Source of the DNA: Sipunculus nudus
Lineage: Eukaryota > Annelida > Sipuncula > Golfingiida > Sipunculidae
NCBI GenBank assembly: GCA_026874595.1
Contig: CM049319.1
Coordinates: 58,908,917 to 58,972,916 of the forward strand
Direction of reading: 5' to 3'
Length of the DNA stretch: 64,000 nucleotides
Shown here: positions 24,930 through 59,010 of the stretch, one piece after another
How the letters are laid out: every line of letters begins with the position of its first letter
How positions within the stretch are numbered: position 1 is the first letter of the stretch
Translations under genes and position numbers: made by a program
The notes under the pieces: generated by a model
What the model was told of the DNA's origin: nothing
What the model saw: only the letters and a program-made list of their open reading frames with translations
Databases searched by the model: none

Positions 24930-25392
24930 AATGATGATGATGTTCGTCCATTACTTTACGAAGATGACCATGATGATCAAGGTTTTGTTGATGATCTAGC
25001 TTTGTGTGTCCGTAGATGACTTGTCAGGCCAATCCGGGCACGGAAGAACCTCCCACATGTTGGACACTTGTAATCGGTGGTTGCTGTTAGGGAGTTGCCA
25101 TCTTCGCCTTGCGGACCTCACGTTTCCCCCTGGATTCCGCTAGTCATACTATCTCAGCGTCTTCTGCACCTTTGTTTGCAGCTGCATGCAACGCTGTTCG
25201 ATCCCGCGCTAGACTTTCCCGCGTATCTGTGTTGATGGATTGTTTTTTTTTCCAGCGATGCTTTGACACTGTCCTTGTAGCGCCTCCGTTGACCTACAAT
25301 GGATCTTTTATCAGAAAACAGTTCCCCATACAAAAGTTGCTTTGGGAGTCTTGTATCTGACATGCGACAAACGTGGCATGCCCATCGAACCT
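24930..25392 (-). mobile_element. LINE 3' end with C2H2-finger tail
   Basis: Minus strand translation from 25392 gives CHVCRMSDTRLPKQLLYGEL and then RRRYKDSVKASL, the conserved segment after the RT domain of a widespread animal non-LTR retrotransposon type. Frame breaks follow. At 25075-25005 it reads YKCPTCGRFFRARIGLTSHL followed by RTH, a C2H2 zinc finger typical of the C-terminus of these polyproteins. Only this 3' portion is present. A GAT/ATC-rich stretch at about 24930-24990 may be the element's 3' tail. Confidence 0.75.
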
Positions 25393-26386
25393 AGGATTTA
25401 GATTGATCGGAATCTGGCACGTGCTAGGACGTATTGTTTTAAAACTAGCATATTTAAAGGGACATAATCAGGAGCAATATTATGCCCTTTATCAATTCAG
25501 TTTTGCTTTAAACAAAAGATCCAAGCAAAAGCATCCGAGCACACAGTCTCAGTACCAAAAATATGACGGTGTTAACACCTTATTATGACTCTGAGAGTGG
25601 GTAAACACAGTCCACGTGTGTCTGTTCACTATAACAAGGCCGCGTGACCGGAAGTCCGACTGTAAGCCGCAACACGTGATGTTTTTGCCAGCGGGTACAT
25701 GCATTATATTTTTGAACCAAGTCAGTCAGGACATCTCCTGATTGACACGTGTCATTGAGAAGTGCCTGATTCACTCAGACAGTTTATAAAATTATTGCAA
25801 TTTTGCGGCATTTTGCAAATTGACGGAAAAATCAGTCAGTTTATTTTACACACTGACTGAATTGATATAAACTAGTCTTTTGTTTCACATATCTCCTTAT
25901 TGTGAAACATACATTGTCAAATAGAATAACAAGCTACCTTTGAGTAAATTTCATGCCTGTTCCTACTTTCTAAGCTATTATTGAAGACTGCTGATAAAAA
26001 AATTAAATTCACAGACTCATAAGGGGTAACCAGAAACATATATATACTTAAAATATGCACATTGTCAGACCAAGGTGTATGGAATAAATGAAATATAATT
26101 TTAATCTTCGTTATTGTATAAAAATTAGTAATTCATTCTTTTTTATATTTCAGTCGATTTGTCAAATAAACTAACTGATTTTTCAGTCAAATTGTCAAAT
26201 TTGTGAAAAGTCAGTCATTTTATAAATTGCCTGAGTGAATCAGACACTTTGTAAATTGCCTGAAAATTACAGGCATTATACTAAGTGCCTAATTTACACA
26301 CTGACTGTAAAATAAACAGTTTAAAGGCCCGTGAGTATTATTGTGTATACATATGTCTAGTTATTTAAGGATAAAAGAATTATTAA

Positions 26387-26389
<3 letters not shown>

Positions 26390-26456
<67 letters not shown>
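26390..26456. repeat. (TC)n(TA)n compound microsatellite
   Basis: About 34 bp of TC followed directly by about 32 bp of TA. A comparable CT/AT compound array lies at 63089-63157. Confidence 0.95.
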
Positions 26457-26459
<3 letters not shown>

Positions 26460-28649
26460 GCGAGCATTAGTGTATATATATGTCCATGTATGTGTCCATA
26501 TGTGTCCAATGTTTAACAATAGGAGCATTGAGTTTCATATAAATATTAACATTTACTCAATAATGTCACAACGTACTATTAGACTGAAAAAAAGGATTGA
26601 GTTAATGTTTATAATATGTATATGAGTCTGTACTGGGACTATTATTCAAGTATGATACTTAGTGATTGGTAGGTAATAGTGAAGTTAATATGTCATTGCT
26701 GATTGGTTTGTAGTTATACAGCTCTGGTGGGGGTAGGGATATAAAGTAAGAAATAACCAGGGCCGTAGACCCTTGAACTAAAGGACAAACCTACTCATTA
26801 GATTTGGTGTCACAAGTGTCACAAAATGGCGACCAATCTTCACAAACACCTGGAAATAAAGCCAGAGCTCCTTGAAATGACAATTCTTTGTTTGGCATTA
26901 GCCGTTATATCTCTTTTTTTAAACTTCATGAGTTCATGAAAATTGACTTAAGTCTGACATCGAGATAGAGAAACGGTAAACGCGCGTGACAAAGCGAGGT
27001 GTAGCTGCTGTGGTCGGATTAACCCTTGACCCCTCAACTCGAAGGTCAGAGCCGGGGGTCTTGGATCTCGTAGCAAAGTCACGTTCTGATCTCGTGGAGA
27101 CGGGGCTCCGGCTCCTCATATGTTTACTAGTGATTGTTTTGCAAAGAAAATTACGCCACAAATCTCAGCCCCGATGACTTGTGTCAACTTGCAATCGGCA
27201 CCCCACGGAAAGCAATACGCGCATTCCATCACCTTGTACAATTACACATAAACTTCAAATGTTTCTTAGGAACGCACGCGAAACGTAAGCTACCATCGGG
27301 TTCCGTTACTAAGAGGTTTGGACGAAGTTAACCATGTCGGCGCCAAGTCAATTAGCACTTTCGTTTAGGGAATCTGGTTTTTCCCTGTTTAAGCAATTCT
27401 GAAGCGTGCGATACATGCTTTTGCTGACAGGCACTGACATGACCGCAGTAATTTAACACAATTTTGAAAGGGAAAGTACAAGACCGGATATCTGGATAAA
27501 TGACAATATATTTAAAAAGTTATAGTGGAAAATTAGAATGTATTAATTAATAAATACTAAAACCTGTCAGGTTCTTTACTTAGTACTGAGTATCGTATAT
27601 TTCATTTATTTCATTACTTTTCATCAAATTCTGTTGGATGATATTCTAACAATATATGTATGGGCTTTCGGTATGACGGTTAAAATAGTTTTAATGTAAT
27701 TTTAAGAACTGTTATTGAGCAATAAATATATTCATAATTTCACAAATCTCTTTACTTTTGATAAAGACTATAAACCATGTACATATCCATACTGTAATAC
27801 ATAGTATGTTTTATGAAAATTTAATAACTGCATTAACTTGTACGCAAGTGTTCCCCATAAGCATAAATTGCAGCCTATAGGGCCGAAGGCTGAAGGTCAG
27901 TTAAGAAGTCTTTGAATATTAAGGTTGAACAATTACAAGTACCAATCGATCTCGAATTTGTTTATGAAGGTTATATTTATGATTGTTATGAGCGGAATTA
28001 TGACAAAATGTATACAAATTAAATAAAATCTTAGAGCAAATTCAGTATATTGCAGCCTTCAAATGAAGGATCAATATAATCAACATTGCTTATTCTTTGG
28101 CATAAATTTGTTTACTTTTCTGTGCTTGATGGGAACTAAACCTACCATTTTAGTACTGCACATATCCATATAATTACAGCAGCACATTTCTGTTTTTAAT
28201 TGCCAAAATAGGGGTTAACTGCACGTTAAAATATATCCTGATATAATACATGTGTTTTTTTTAAATTTAATAAACTGTCCTCAATGGTCTGATAAATACT
28301 TACAAACATTTTTTTGTAGAATTCTAAAGGTTATTAAAAGGGAGCAAAGAAAGCAATGGGAAATCTCCAGTTTAATTAACAACATATCATTATTGGGGCG
28401 TTATCAGTCATTTTTATAACAAGGCAGGGCAAATGGCATCATGGTACATTCAGAGTAAAATTTTGAAAAGTTAAATCTGATAGCTATGGATGGTCATTTT
28501 TACCTATCCTTATGTGTTTTAGCCTTGAATTAATTCATATGTGTGTCATCATGCGGTTTTAATTGGCATCATGGCATATTGCCCACTTGTTGAGCAGAAA
28601 AAAATATGGTTTTCAGGCACTTTTTTTTTCAGAAATCAGTGCGGGCGGG

Positions 28650-28880
28650 TGATTCATTTATTTATTTTATCCTTTTTTCGTATGCTTCGATAAAATGTCA
28701 TATGTTCAGGGAAAAGCATGATAATAATAGAATTATTTTGCTTAACAGGGAAAAGCAGTACATAACAAAGGAAATCTTTTCAAACTTGTATTATTTTATC
28801 TTCTTGACAGATGCAAATTTTTGATGCGGGGGTTAAAATTGACGCGGATGGTGCCTGAGAACCAGACTTTTTTTGGCCTT
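28650..28880 (+). repeat. Dispersed repeat family, copy 1
   Basis: Shares about 220 bp in the same orientation with 62790-63025, including GATAAAATGTCATATG, TACATAACAAAGGAAA, TTTATCTTCTTGA and GGTGCCTGAGAACCA. No coding content or clear termini. Copies differ by indels and substitutions. Confidence 0.8.
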
Positions 28881-29007
28881 ATAATTATCTTCGGTTTACA
28901 CAGAATATTAATATTTCAAAGCTTCAGGTTATAGGTAAGACAACAGGTGATGTATCTTAAATGTAAATTATTGGTTGTTACAGTACATACGGGGGTAGTA
29001 CTATTTG

Positions 29008-29092
29008 GAGATCTCGAAATAAATTATCTCAAGATCTTGAAAAATAAATTCTCAAGATCTCGAAATAAATTATATCGAGATTTCTGAAAACA
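29008..29092 (+). repeat. Short tandem array of palindromic 23-25-bp unit
   Basis: Three and a half copies of AGATCTCGAAATAAATTNTC. Each unit contains the self-complementary GAGATCTC or AAGATCTT. Confidence 0.75.
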
Positions 29093-30213
29093 TAATCTGG
29101 AATAAAAAAATCCTAAGTCAGCCACCGTTCCCTGTTGCTTTAGAATTACAACGTCATCTCAAAAATTAAAAATAAAGGGAAAGCGATAAAAATGTATTTA
29201 TCATTGAAAGGGGAGAGATAATGGAATGCCTTAGTTTTATGTAAACTAAACTGATGGAAAATGCAACACAAATAATGTTACCAAACTACCTTCATTAGCA
29301 ATAATGATGAATCCTAATGCAATCTCGTGAAAAATGGTTTATCTGAATAGCCGTTTATCCGGACAACAACATTGTCCCTGACCTGTCCGGATTAACGACA
29401 TGCTACTCTATTTATTATATACTGTATATATTTATTAACATTAAATATAGACCTGGCTTATATCAGATCCCATTCTAAAGAATCTCACAAGAGTGTGTAA
29501 GCATATGTTTCAGATTTCCATAATGTTATTTAAACTACATGTACTGGCATGGGACTCTTTTAGATATACTGTTCTGAAAGTTAAAAATGTTTCCTACAAA
29601 GTGGGATATAACACTTAAGTTGATTTTTAAGCTAAAAATATTGATTTAAAAAATTCTAATATATTTATGTATCGATATATCTCAGCTTTAATTAGTTTAA
29701 TTGAGTTGAATATTCAATGTTCAACATATGTAGTTTTAAACAACAACAAAAGATTTATAAAAAATGTGAATCAAAATATATCTCATTAATATAAAAGTAT
29801 CTATATTACACATAAAATTAAGAATATGAATTTCAGTATGAAACGGCTTGTGCCAAATTATTTGATCGAAGAGGGGAGTTCGTGAAAGAGGGAGGGACCG
29901 TTGTGTATTTTACTTCGTCCTGGGCTTGTAATTGAGAAATAAATTACGGTTTGTAATTGAGTAATAAAATGTTATGCCCTTGTTTTTCAGTAACAAATTT
30001 TTCATTCGTCTTCAACTCAAAATGTTCATTTCCCACAAGCATGCGCTCTGCATGTAATGTTCTTCCCCAGTTTTCGAGACTAATGGGCCAGCACCTTAGG
30101 TTTTTTTTTCATTTATGATAGGAGCGATAGGTAAATCGTCTTTAATAACCTGAAATATAACACAATATGATCTTTCTTTCTGCTATTATGGACCCTAACA
30201 CTCAGTGCCAGTT

Positions 30214-30233
30214 GCCGCCTGCAGGTGGCGTTA
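30214..30233 (-). promoter_or_regulatory. CTCF-like motif
   Basis: Minus strand CTAACGCCACCTGCAGGCGG. The flanks (CAC before, CACTGAG after) are shared with the site at 60778. Confidence 0.35.
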
Positions 30234-30958
30234 GTGTGATGAGACAGTTCTATATGACATATGAAATGAAAAACTATCTATGAAAGAAAACTGCATAAAA
30301 ATTAATTATAAATAAATGAAGCTCCTTAGATGACTCTAAATATTCACACTGAACTCAAACAAAACTCTGCTGAAATGCTTTCCCCACAATGTACTAGGGT
30401 TTTTAGATATACCAGTGGCGTATAGATGTAGTGAAGTGCATAAAAGTCCGTTAAAATATGCTGGATAAAAATTATTTAAAGGCAAACCACATAAATATGA
30501 CTAAAGGTATAAGTTTCATTGTGTAAGCTTGCGCATGTGGAATAAACTTAAGGCATATACTTGAAATGTGACAAGTTTTAATTTTTAGGTTTGACTATCC
30601 CGTCAATTCATAACTTAAAGAGGTACGTTTTGAGTCTGGTGAAAAACGAAATCCTTCGGAAGAGTGCCTTAATATTCTGTGGATCAAGTGTACTTCAATT
30701 ATTAATTAATAAATTAATTAATTTCGGAGACTATTAGATAACGAGGATTAATACGATTTTCTTTGATTTCACGGATTAGGTTATGTAAAAGAGATTATCT
30801 TTGAGTTGCAAGGAAGACAGACGGGCTGTTACGGAAGGTGTGAAGTAGAAACTCTTACGCCGAGCAGAAGGACGTCTCGTGACAATCGGCACTCTCCATG
30901 GCGGCCGGGGTCTCTTTGAAGCTTGTCAGTGGTCAATATTAACCTGGGCAGGTAGCGG

Positions 30959-30999
30959 TTATCTCTTATCAGAATCCTATCAGTGGCTAATCGGATAAG
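30959..30999. promoter_or_regulatory. GATA-motif cluster upstream of RFX6
   Basis: Four GATA-type sites within 41 bp: TTATCT (30959), CTTATC (30965), CTATCA (30977) and GGATAAG (30993). They lie in a GC-richer, repeat-free block about 2.2 kb upstream of the presumed RFX6 leader. Vertebrate RFX6 works in endoderm together with GATA factors, so an enhancer is conceivable. Function is inference. Confidence 0.3.
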
Positions 31000-33179
31000 T
31001 TAGTTTCGAGGATATGTACTGACCACGGTACACACACCTGTCGTGTGTATTAATACGTGCGCTGCTAATATCTGCCAATGCTCGATAAATAATAGGCCTC
31101 TGACCGCAAACATGTCAAAGGTATTACACAATTTAACTTAATGATGCAGGACATCCTTGTCTAGTAGCGGAGATTCAACTTGAGGCTAGTATTTGTTGTT
31201 ATATTCTTAATGAAAGTCCTAGAAACGCCATATGTTAATCCCATAATGCAAATATGACGCCAATTCTGTGATTTGCATAGCAGTTTAGAAAATGGTTTGT
31301 TTTCCAAAACAGTGACCAAACAATCTGAACCATCACTTATATTTACAATCTTAGAATGATTATGCACATTACAGAAGAAATATACTTTAAATGTGGGCCG
31401 AATTAATCGGGAAACAATCTGGTAAATAGAAAAAAATATACGCTAAATACCAAACATTAGTGCCATATATTGGGCTTACAGCATTAGACTCTGTCAGGAA
31501 AAAAATTAAAAAATGCTTATCGTTTAAACAGAATTGATTAATAAAATTAATATAAAGGTATATTCAAAGTCTGATGTCGGTTCTTTTTCTTTTTTCATTT
31601 TATGTATTTATTGCAGGTCGGCTTTTTGTAAATTTTGTGGAAACTACTTACTGTCAAAAAGTTCATTTCCGTGAATACTAAATAAACAGATACCGTGGTC
31701 AATATTGATGGTTGATTTTATTCAATATTTATCATCTGTTTTGTCAAGCTCATAATATTTATGTAAAATTGACATTAATATTAACATAATCTTTTGCAAA
31801 TTCTAACATGATATTATATCGAAGATTTAAGGTACATTAATCCAGTAACAAATACACCATGACAACGGCAAATTTGAGGAGTTTCTGTTTAGGCGGGTTA
31901 AGCTCATTTTCGGATAAATGAATTTTCCGTTTAATTGAATTTTATCATTCTGAAACGAAGGTTTCAATAAATCGAAAAATAAAATAAATTTACTAGAAAC
32001 AATATTACTGTTAAGTACAACGGTTCGTTCTTTATCAAATCAACATATAACAATTGATCGGTTTTATAGATGTGTATTATATTCTATTACAAGAAAAACT
32101 ACTAATTCAGCAGCTGTTATCATTAAGATAATTTTTTTTAAGTCAAAAAGAGATTATGCTTGGTCTTACACAATTAAATCATAATCAATCTCTTAAAATC
32201 AAATTCGACCAACTTTATAAATATTCAATGTAGAAAGGATAAACCAGTCTAAAGTTTGGCTTAATCACAAACTTATCTGTCATAAACAGTGTCTTCAAAT
32301 ATCATTCTACTTCCGTCTATCGCCGACTCATTAAAATAAGACAAGTCTAAAGAATAAGTCTAAAGCACCTCTGGTGGGTTAAAAAACAATATTATAACAG
32401 GACATGAGTACCATAAATCATTTAAAATAAGTAAATAAAGTTTAAATATATTCCAAAATTTAAAAAAAAAAATTTTCTGATGATATTTTATTTAAGTTTA
32501 GGATTTTAAAATGTCGTTTGAAGATTATTTGCCAGTTATAAGTCATTATTGTTACAGTGATATGTGATTTTCTTTTATTTCTTCATAGAGTTGAGTTCAT
32601 GTCACAATGCTACTTGATGGTACTCTACGTATATAAAGGTTAGTTTTTTGGCTTTTTATAGATCCTCTCTTGTTGTTGATCCCAGATTTGGATTAGCAAA
32701 GGGAGAAATAATCATTTGAACAAACAGGTATACGTGCTTAGATATAACACTAACAGATCTATGACAATACTCTGAAGAAAAAAATAACATTCGCTGCATG
32801 TTTGGTAATTAATCTGTGAACCGGGAAGAATGTATGAACAATTTGTTCTCATCTTAAAGAAAATGAAGTTGTAAAAGATGGTTCCCTGAACTGCTGAACG
32901 TGATATTTAATCATTTAGTCTTCTTTATAAGTATCAATGTACGTTCATGATGGTAGATACTACCAAAATAAAATATAAAAAAATAAACAGCCAGGATTTC
33001 CGATATTAAAAAAGTTTATTTCATATACGCCGACTTTAATTTGCGTATATGTGAAAAGAGAACTTGAGAAAATGTAGAAATAGACTAGTGTCATTTTGAT
33101 GAAGACGAACTGTTTCCAAATACAGGCAAGGTTAATGATTAAACCGCTTATCGCCTTACAGACTTTTTAGGTACACATA

Positions 33180-33756
33180 CATTAGTGACGTTGTCCGCGT
33201 GCGTGAATTGTTTCTATTGGCACACAGAGAGCTTTATTATCCCTACAAGTGTTCGAGAGACCCGCATAAGGACAGCAACTCGCGAGCGCGTGTGTTGTAA
33301 GAGACCGTGTTTATACTACCGAGGAATATAGTTACCCAGCAGATAAGCTGATCAACCAAGATCATCTCAGCAACGACGGGCTTACGCTCTCTTTAATTCT
33401 TCATAAGCCCCTGTTTGACTCTGGAAACCAGCCACCGAAGTTGCGAAGAAATGTGAACAGCTTCTGTAGCCAGCAACTGTCATCGGCTATTTCCAGCTTC
33501 GCAACTTAAAAGCGTTTACTAAATATTTGCACTATCCTGCATTTGGAGAAGTCTTGAACTTTCGAAGAAACCTCAATGTACTCCAAGAAAAAACTACCCA
33601 TCCACGGATAGATAGCAAGGCTGACTTTATCTACGTGTTCATTGAAGGACAACAGTTGAATGAAAAATTGGCAAGTGATGCTACGAGTGTAAAAAAAATC
33701 TCTAAATCAGTACTTTAGGAATTCTTAGAAAAAAGGAAAAGACTTCAATTTTGGCC
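33180..33756 (+). other. Probable RFX6 5' UTR
   Basis: A stretch free of repeats and GC-richer than its surroundings that leads directly to the RFX6 start codon. An in-frame stop TAA lies at 33703 with no in-frame ATG between it and 33757, which supports that start. The leader contains an upstream ORF of 63 codons (33527-33718) and a perfect 11-bp inverted repeat, AAGTTGCGAAG (33438-33448) with CTTCGCAACTT (33497-33507). The transcription start cannot be fixed from sequence. Confidence 0.5.
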
Positions 33757-55665
<21,909 letters not shown>

Positions 55666-55901
55666 GTAGGTCATTTCGTTAACATGTATTGACTTATAAA
55701 ACAATGTCACAACATGAATAGTCTTATGCACAAGAATCAACAGTATACACTTCTACATAAGTTGATCGACGGATGCATAGTAATTTTATTACGTCATCCG
55801 ACAGGTAAAGGTTAATGTATGATAATGTTATCCCGCTCGTCTTTAAAGTTTGATTTTTGTTTTTATTTTTATTTGAACAGTACACGCAGTGTGTATTCTT
55901 G

Positions 55902-55965
55902 TGGAAGAGATCTGGTAGGATGTTGGACTATTTACTAAACAGTTGTGGTATCGAGTCCTCCCCCC
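55902..55965 (+). repeat. tRNA-like SINE head
   Basis: TGGAAGAGATCTGGTAGGAT (A-box and D-arm-like) is followed 45 bases later by GGTATCGAGTCC (55947-55958, B box). It lies in the presumed RFX6 intron 5. The ACAG just upstream (55877-55880) looks like an acceptor but leads into this repeat rather than RFX6-like coding sequence. Confidence 0.45.
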
Positions 55966-57439
55966 CCCCTTCCGCGAAAGGTCGTTTCTACAAAAAAGTA
56001 CCTCTTCTTATTATAAATTAGAGATGGCTCGAACTACTTATCTTAACCATCAAACTTCGAAATCAAATTTGTCTCAGTTCAAGCAAGGAGTTTTATCTCC
56101 TTGTATCAAGAAAACATCCCTTGTTTACATTTCACATGCGCATGCTTACAAAATATTACTTGATGTTCTTACAAGAGAAACATCAATGCTAATGTAGTTT
56201 ACCTTGAAACAATTCTTATCCAACATATTTGAACAGACTACATTTCTCTTTTCACTACATTTATGCCTACGCCGCTGATTGTAGCCCAGGTGCATTGTGG
56301 GGAAAGGGACTGTGGGGGAAACGAATTCTTTACACAAAAGCCCTCACCAGCAGATTTGTATTCTTTTGAGTACACTTCCGCGCTGTGTGGTTTGAGTCCC
56401 TTTCCGGCAAGTCTCGTGCATGGACAAACATGCCGGGCCAACGTATGTGCGGCGGCCTTTTCGCCAAGTAGTAATGCTGCTGATCACGTGTGGCGGGAAA
56501 AAATAGAAAGAAAAAACTCCAACGCTGATAACGGCTACCAATAGGTCATAAACTCGAAATGGACCTGGAAAATAAATCCCCGCAGTAATAGTCAAGGACC
56601 CTGGTAGGAACCTTACAGGTTTATTACCTCTATAATCATCTCATATATAACAAAATATAATCCTTTTTGTTGCTGTACTGGACCCGAACGCATACTGTCA
56701 GAATTCACCGACAGGTGCCGCTAGTGTGCTGGGATAGGGTCTCTTATTTCAGCAGATCACAAATAAGATAATCAGGGCTTGCAATTTGTACAAGAGAATA
56801 CACTGATATCGTCTTCATTTCCACAATAATTTTATTCGGATTAACTGAATTTTTGGATATATTATGAGGACAAACAGACATAAAATGATAACTTAAGGAA
56901 CCATAGGAAACAAAAAGGTGGGGACCTCATTAGAAACATTGGTTTCCTGCAGGTGCAGTAATGACACACGCCCCCATGTTGCAGAAGTTAAGTACATATC
57001 TAGGGTTGAAAAAGTATGTCCCGGTTTTTATCAGTGGAAGATCATATACATCATAGTCCCTTGAAGCAGCTATCTATGTTTAAATGTGTATGTTCTATAC
57101 ATTAAGCAACGGAAAACAGTCAATAGGTGGACACCTGTATGTCCTTGTGCGCCCATGTGGTTTATTACAAAACATTATCTTCTTTGTAGAAATATCAGTA
57201 ACGTAACCTATTTCGATAACATAACTTACAATATACATTAAAGGGGAATATATTTCATAGTCTCAGCGGCTCTTTGTCCATATTTGTAAATAGAGTTGGC
57301 CTACTGCAGTTTGTTTACACACCTTGACCAGCGGTGACGTTACATTCGTTATGATTCATTCCATGTACCCACTGCCTGCTTACGGAACCTTACTGTATAC
57401 GGTATCGCGGTTTCCTCTCATTTTTGTCAAAGCCGCAAA
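55966..57439. other. Presumed RFX6 intron 5, first part
   Basis: No exon recognised. A GC-richer stretch at 56260-56560 is open in several frames without a recognisable domain. A CTCF-like site is at 56706. Confidence 0.35.
56706..56724 (-). promoter_or_regulatory. CTCF-like motif
   Basis: Minus strand CTAGCGGCACCTGTCGGTG, with flanking CAC as in the related sites. Confidence 0.3.
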
Positions 57440-57610
57440 AGTTTTGTTGGCTTAATGCCAGAAATCATCCTCACCATTCAGCCTTCATCTGCTGTTGTTT
57501 GTTCTGCTTAATTTTTACATTCAACAAACATTTTTCCTCCTCTACGGTCCATCTCTACGTTTCTCTTGGTCTTCCTCTATTCCTTTTACCTTCTGGTACG
57601 AGATCTGGGA
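57440..57610 (-). mobile_element. LINE C-terminal fragment
   Basis: Minus strand reads EGKRNRGRPRET, a stop, then RWTVEEEKCLL, matching the basic GR-RP-ETWRR-VEEE tail found after the RT domain of many non-LTR retrotransposons. Its upstream side ends where the 16-bp minisatellite begins (about 57611). Confidence 0.6.
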
Positions 57611-59010
57611 CGGCTGTAGTGTATCACCGTTTAAGTGTATAACCGCTGTAGTGTATATCCGCTGTAGTGTATAGCTTATGTAGAGTATAACCGCTGTAGT
57701 GTATAACCGCTGTAGTGTATAGCCTCTGCAGTGTAAAACAGCCGTAGTTAAAACATCTGCGGTGTATTACAGCTGTAGTTAAAACCTCTGTAGTGTATAA
57801 CAGCTGAAGTGTATTACAGCTGTAGTGTAAAAATGCTGTAGTGTATAACCGCACTTGTGTATAATCCTTGTAGTGTAAAACCGCTGTAGTATAAACGCTT
57901 TAGTGTATAACCGCACTTGTGTATAACCTCTGTAGTGTAAAACCGCTGTAGTGTATAACCGCTGTAGTGTATAACCGCTGTAGTGTATAACTATTGTGGT
58001 AAAAACTCTGTAGTGTATAACCGCTGTAGTGTATAGTCGCTGTAGTGTATAGCCGCTGTAGTGTATAACTGCTGTAGTTAAAACCTCTGTAGTGTATAAG
58101 AGCTGTAGTTAAAACCTCTGTAGTGTATAACAGCTGTAGTTAAAACCTCTGTAGCGTATAACAGCTGTAGTTAAAACGTCTGTAGTGTATAGCAGCTGTA
58201 GTTAAAACCTCTGTGGTGTATAACAGCTTTAGTTAAAACCTCTGTAGTGTATAACAGTTTTAGTAAACTTCTGTAGTGTATACCAGCAGTAGTTAAAACC
58301 AATGTAGTGTATAACCGCTGTAGTCTATAACCACTGTAGCGTATAACCGCTGTATTGTATAACCGATGTCGTGTATAACCTCTGTAGTGTATAACTGCTG
58401 AAGAGTTTAACTGCTTTAGTGTATATCCGCTGTAGTGAATAACCGCTGTAGTCTGTTGTGTATAACCGCTGAAGTGTATAAGCGCTGTAGTGTCTAACCG
58501 CCGTAGTCTGTTGTGTATAACCGCTGTAGTGTATAACTGCTGAAGTGTATATCCACTGTAGTGAATCAAAAACGTAGTGTATAACTGCTGTAGTGTATAT
58601 CCGATGTAGTGAATAAACACTGTAGTGTATAACTGCTGTAGTGTATAACCTCTGTAGTGTATATCCGCTGTAGTGAATAAACATTGTAGTGTATTACTGC
58701 TGTAGTGTATAACTGCTGTACTGTATAACCTCTGTAGTGTATTACCGCTGAAATGTATAACTGCTGTAGTGTATAAGTTCTATAGTGTATAACCGCTGTA
58801 ATGTATAACCGCTGTAGTGTATAACCTCTGTAGTGTATAACTGCTGTAGAGTATAACTGCTCTAGTGTATAACCGCTGAATTGAATAACCGCTGTAGTCT
58901 GTTGGGTATAACCGCTGTAGTGTATATAAGCGCTGTAGTATATAACCGCTGTAGTCTGTCGTGTATTACCGCTGTAGTATAGAACCGCTATAGTGTATAA
59001 CCGCTGCGTG
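57611..59010 (+). repeat. 1.4-kb minisatellite, 16-bp unit
   Basis: More than eighty imperfect tandem copies of GTGTATAACCGCTGTA. From about 58066 to 58280 it shifts to a 31-bp higher-order form alternating GTTAAAACCTCTGTA and GTGTATAACAGCTGTA. Sixteen bases times three makes a 16-residue periodic frame, so minus-strand frames of 119 to 190 codons (58171-59138) of YTTAVIHYSGYTLQR type arise. I do not regard them as genes. Confidence 0.95.

Larger units (their letters stand above)
25393..33179. other. Gene-poor region upstream of RFX6
   Basis: No supported gene. It contains a TC/TA microsatellite (26390-26456), a repeat copy (28650-28880) also found at 62.8 kb, a short tandem array (29008-29092), an isolated hAT-terminus-like CAGTGGCGTA (30415), a CTCF-like site (30214), and a GC-richer non-repetitive block at about 30790-31060 with four GATA motifs. 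The remainder is AT-rich. Confidence 0.4.

Noticed and set aside
25154-25363. Host gene encoding a basic KQLLYGEL-containing protein
   Set aside because: The sequence is the standard post-RT segment of a LINE polyprotein and is followed by frame breaks and the LINE zinc finger.
27001-27120. Further tRNA-derived SINE
   Set aside because: TAGCTGCTGTGGTC resembles an A box, but no acceptable B box lies at the right distance.
30415-30424. hAT terminus CAGTGGCGTA without partner, and a similar one inverted near 43539-43548
   Set aside because: No matching inverted end or 8-bp duplication could be found for either, so no element is called.
55870-56197. Possible RFX6 exon 6 after the acceptor-like TTTGAACAG
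   Set aside because: The acceptor leads into a tRNA-like SINE head and the translation shows nothing like the segment that follows GLTR in RFX6.
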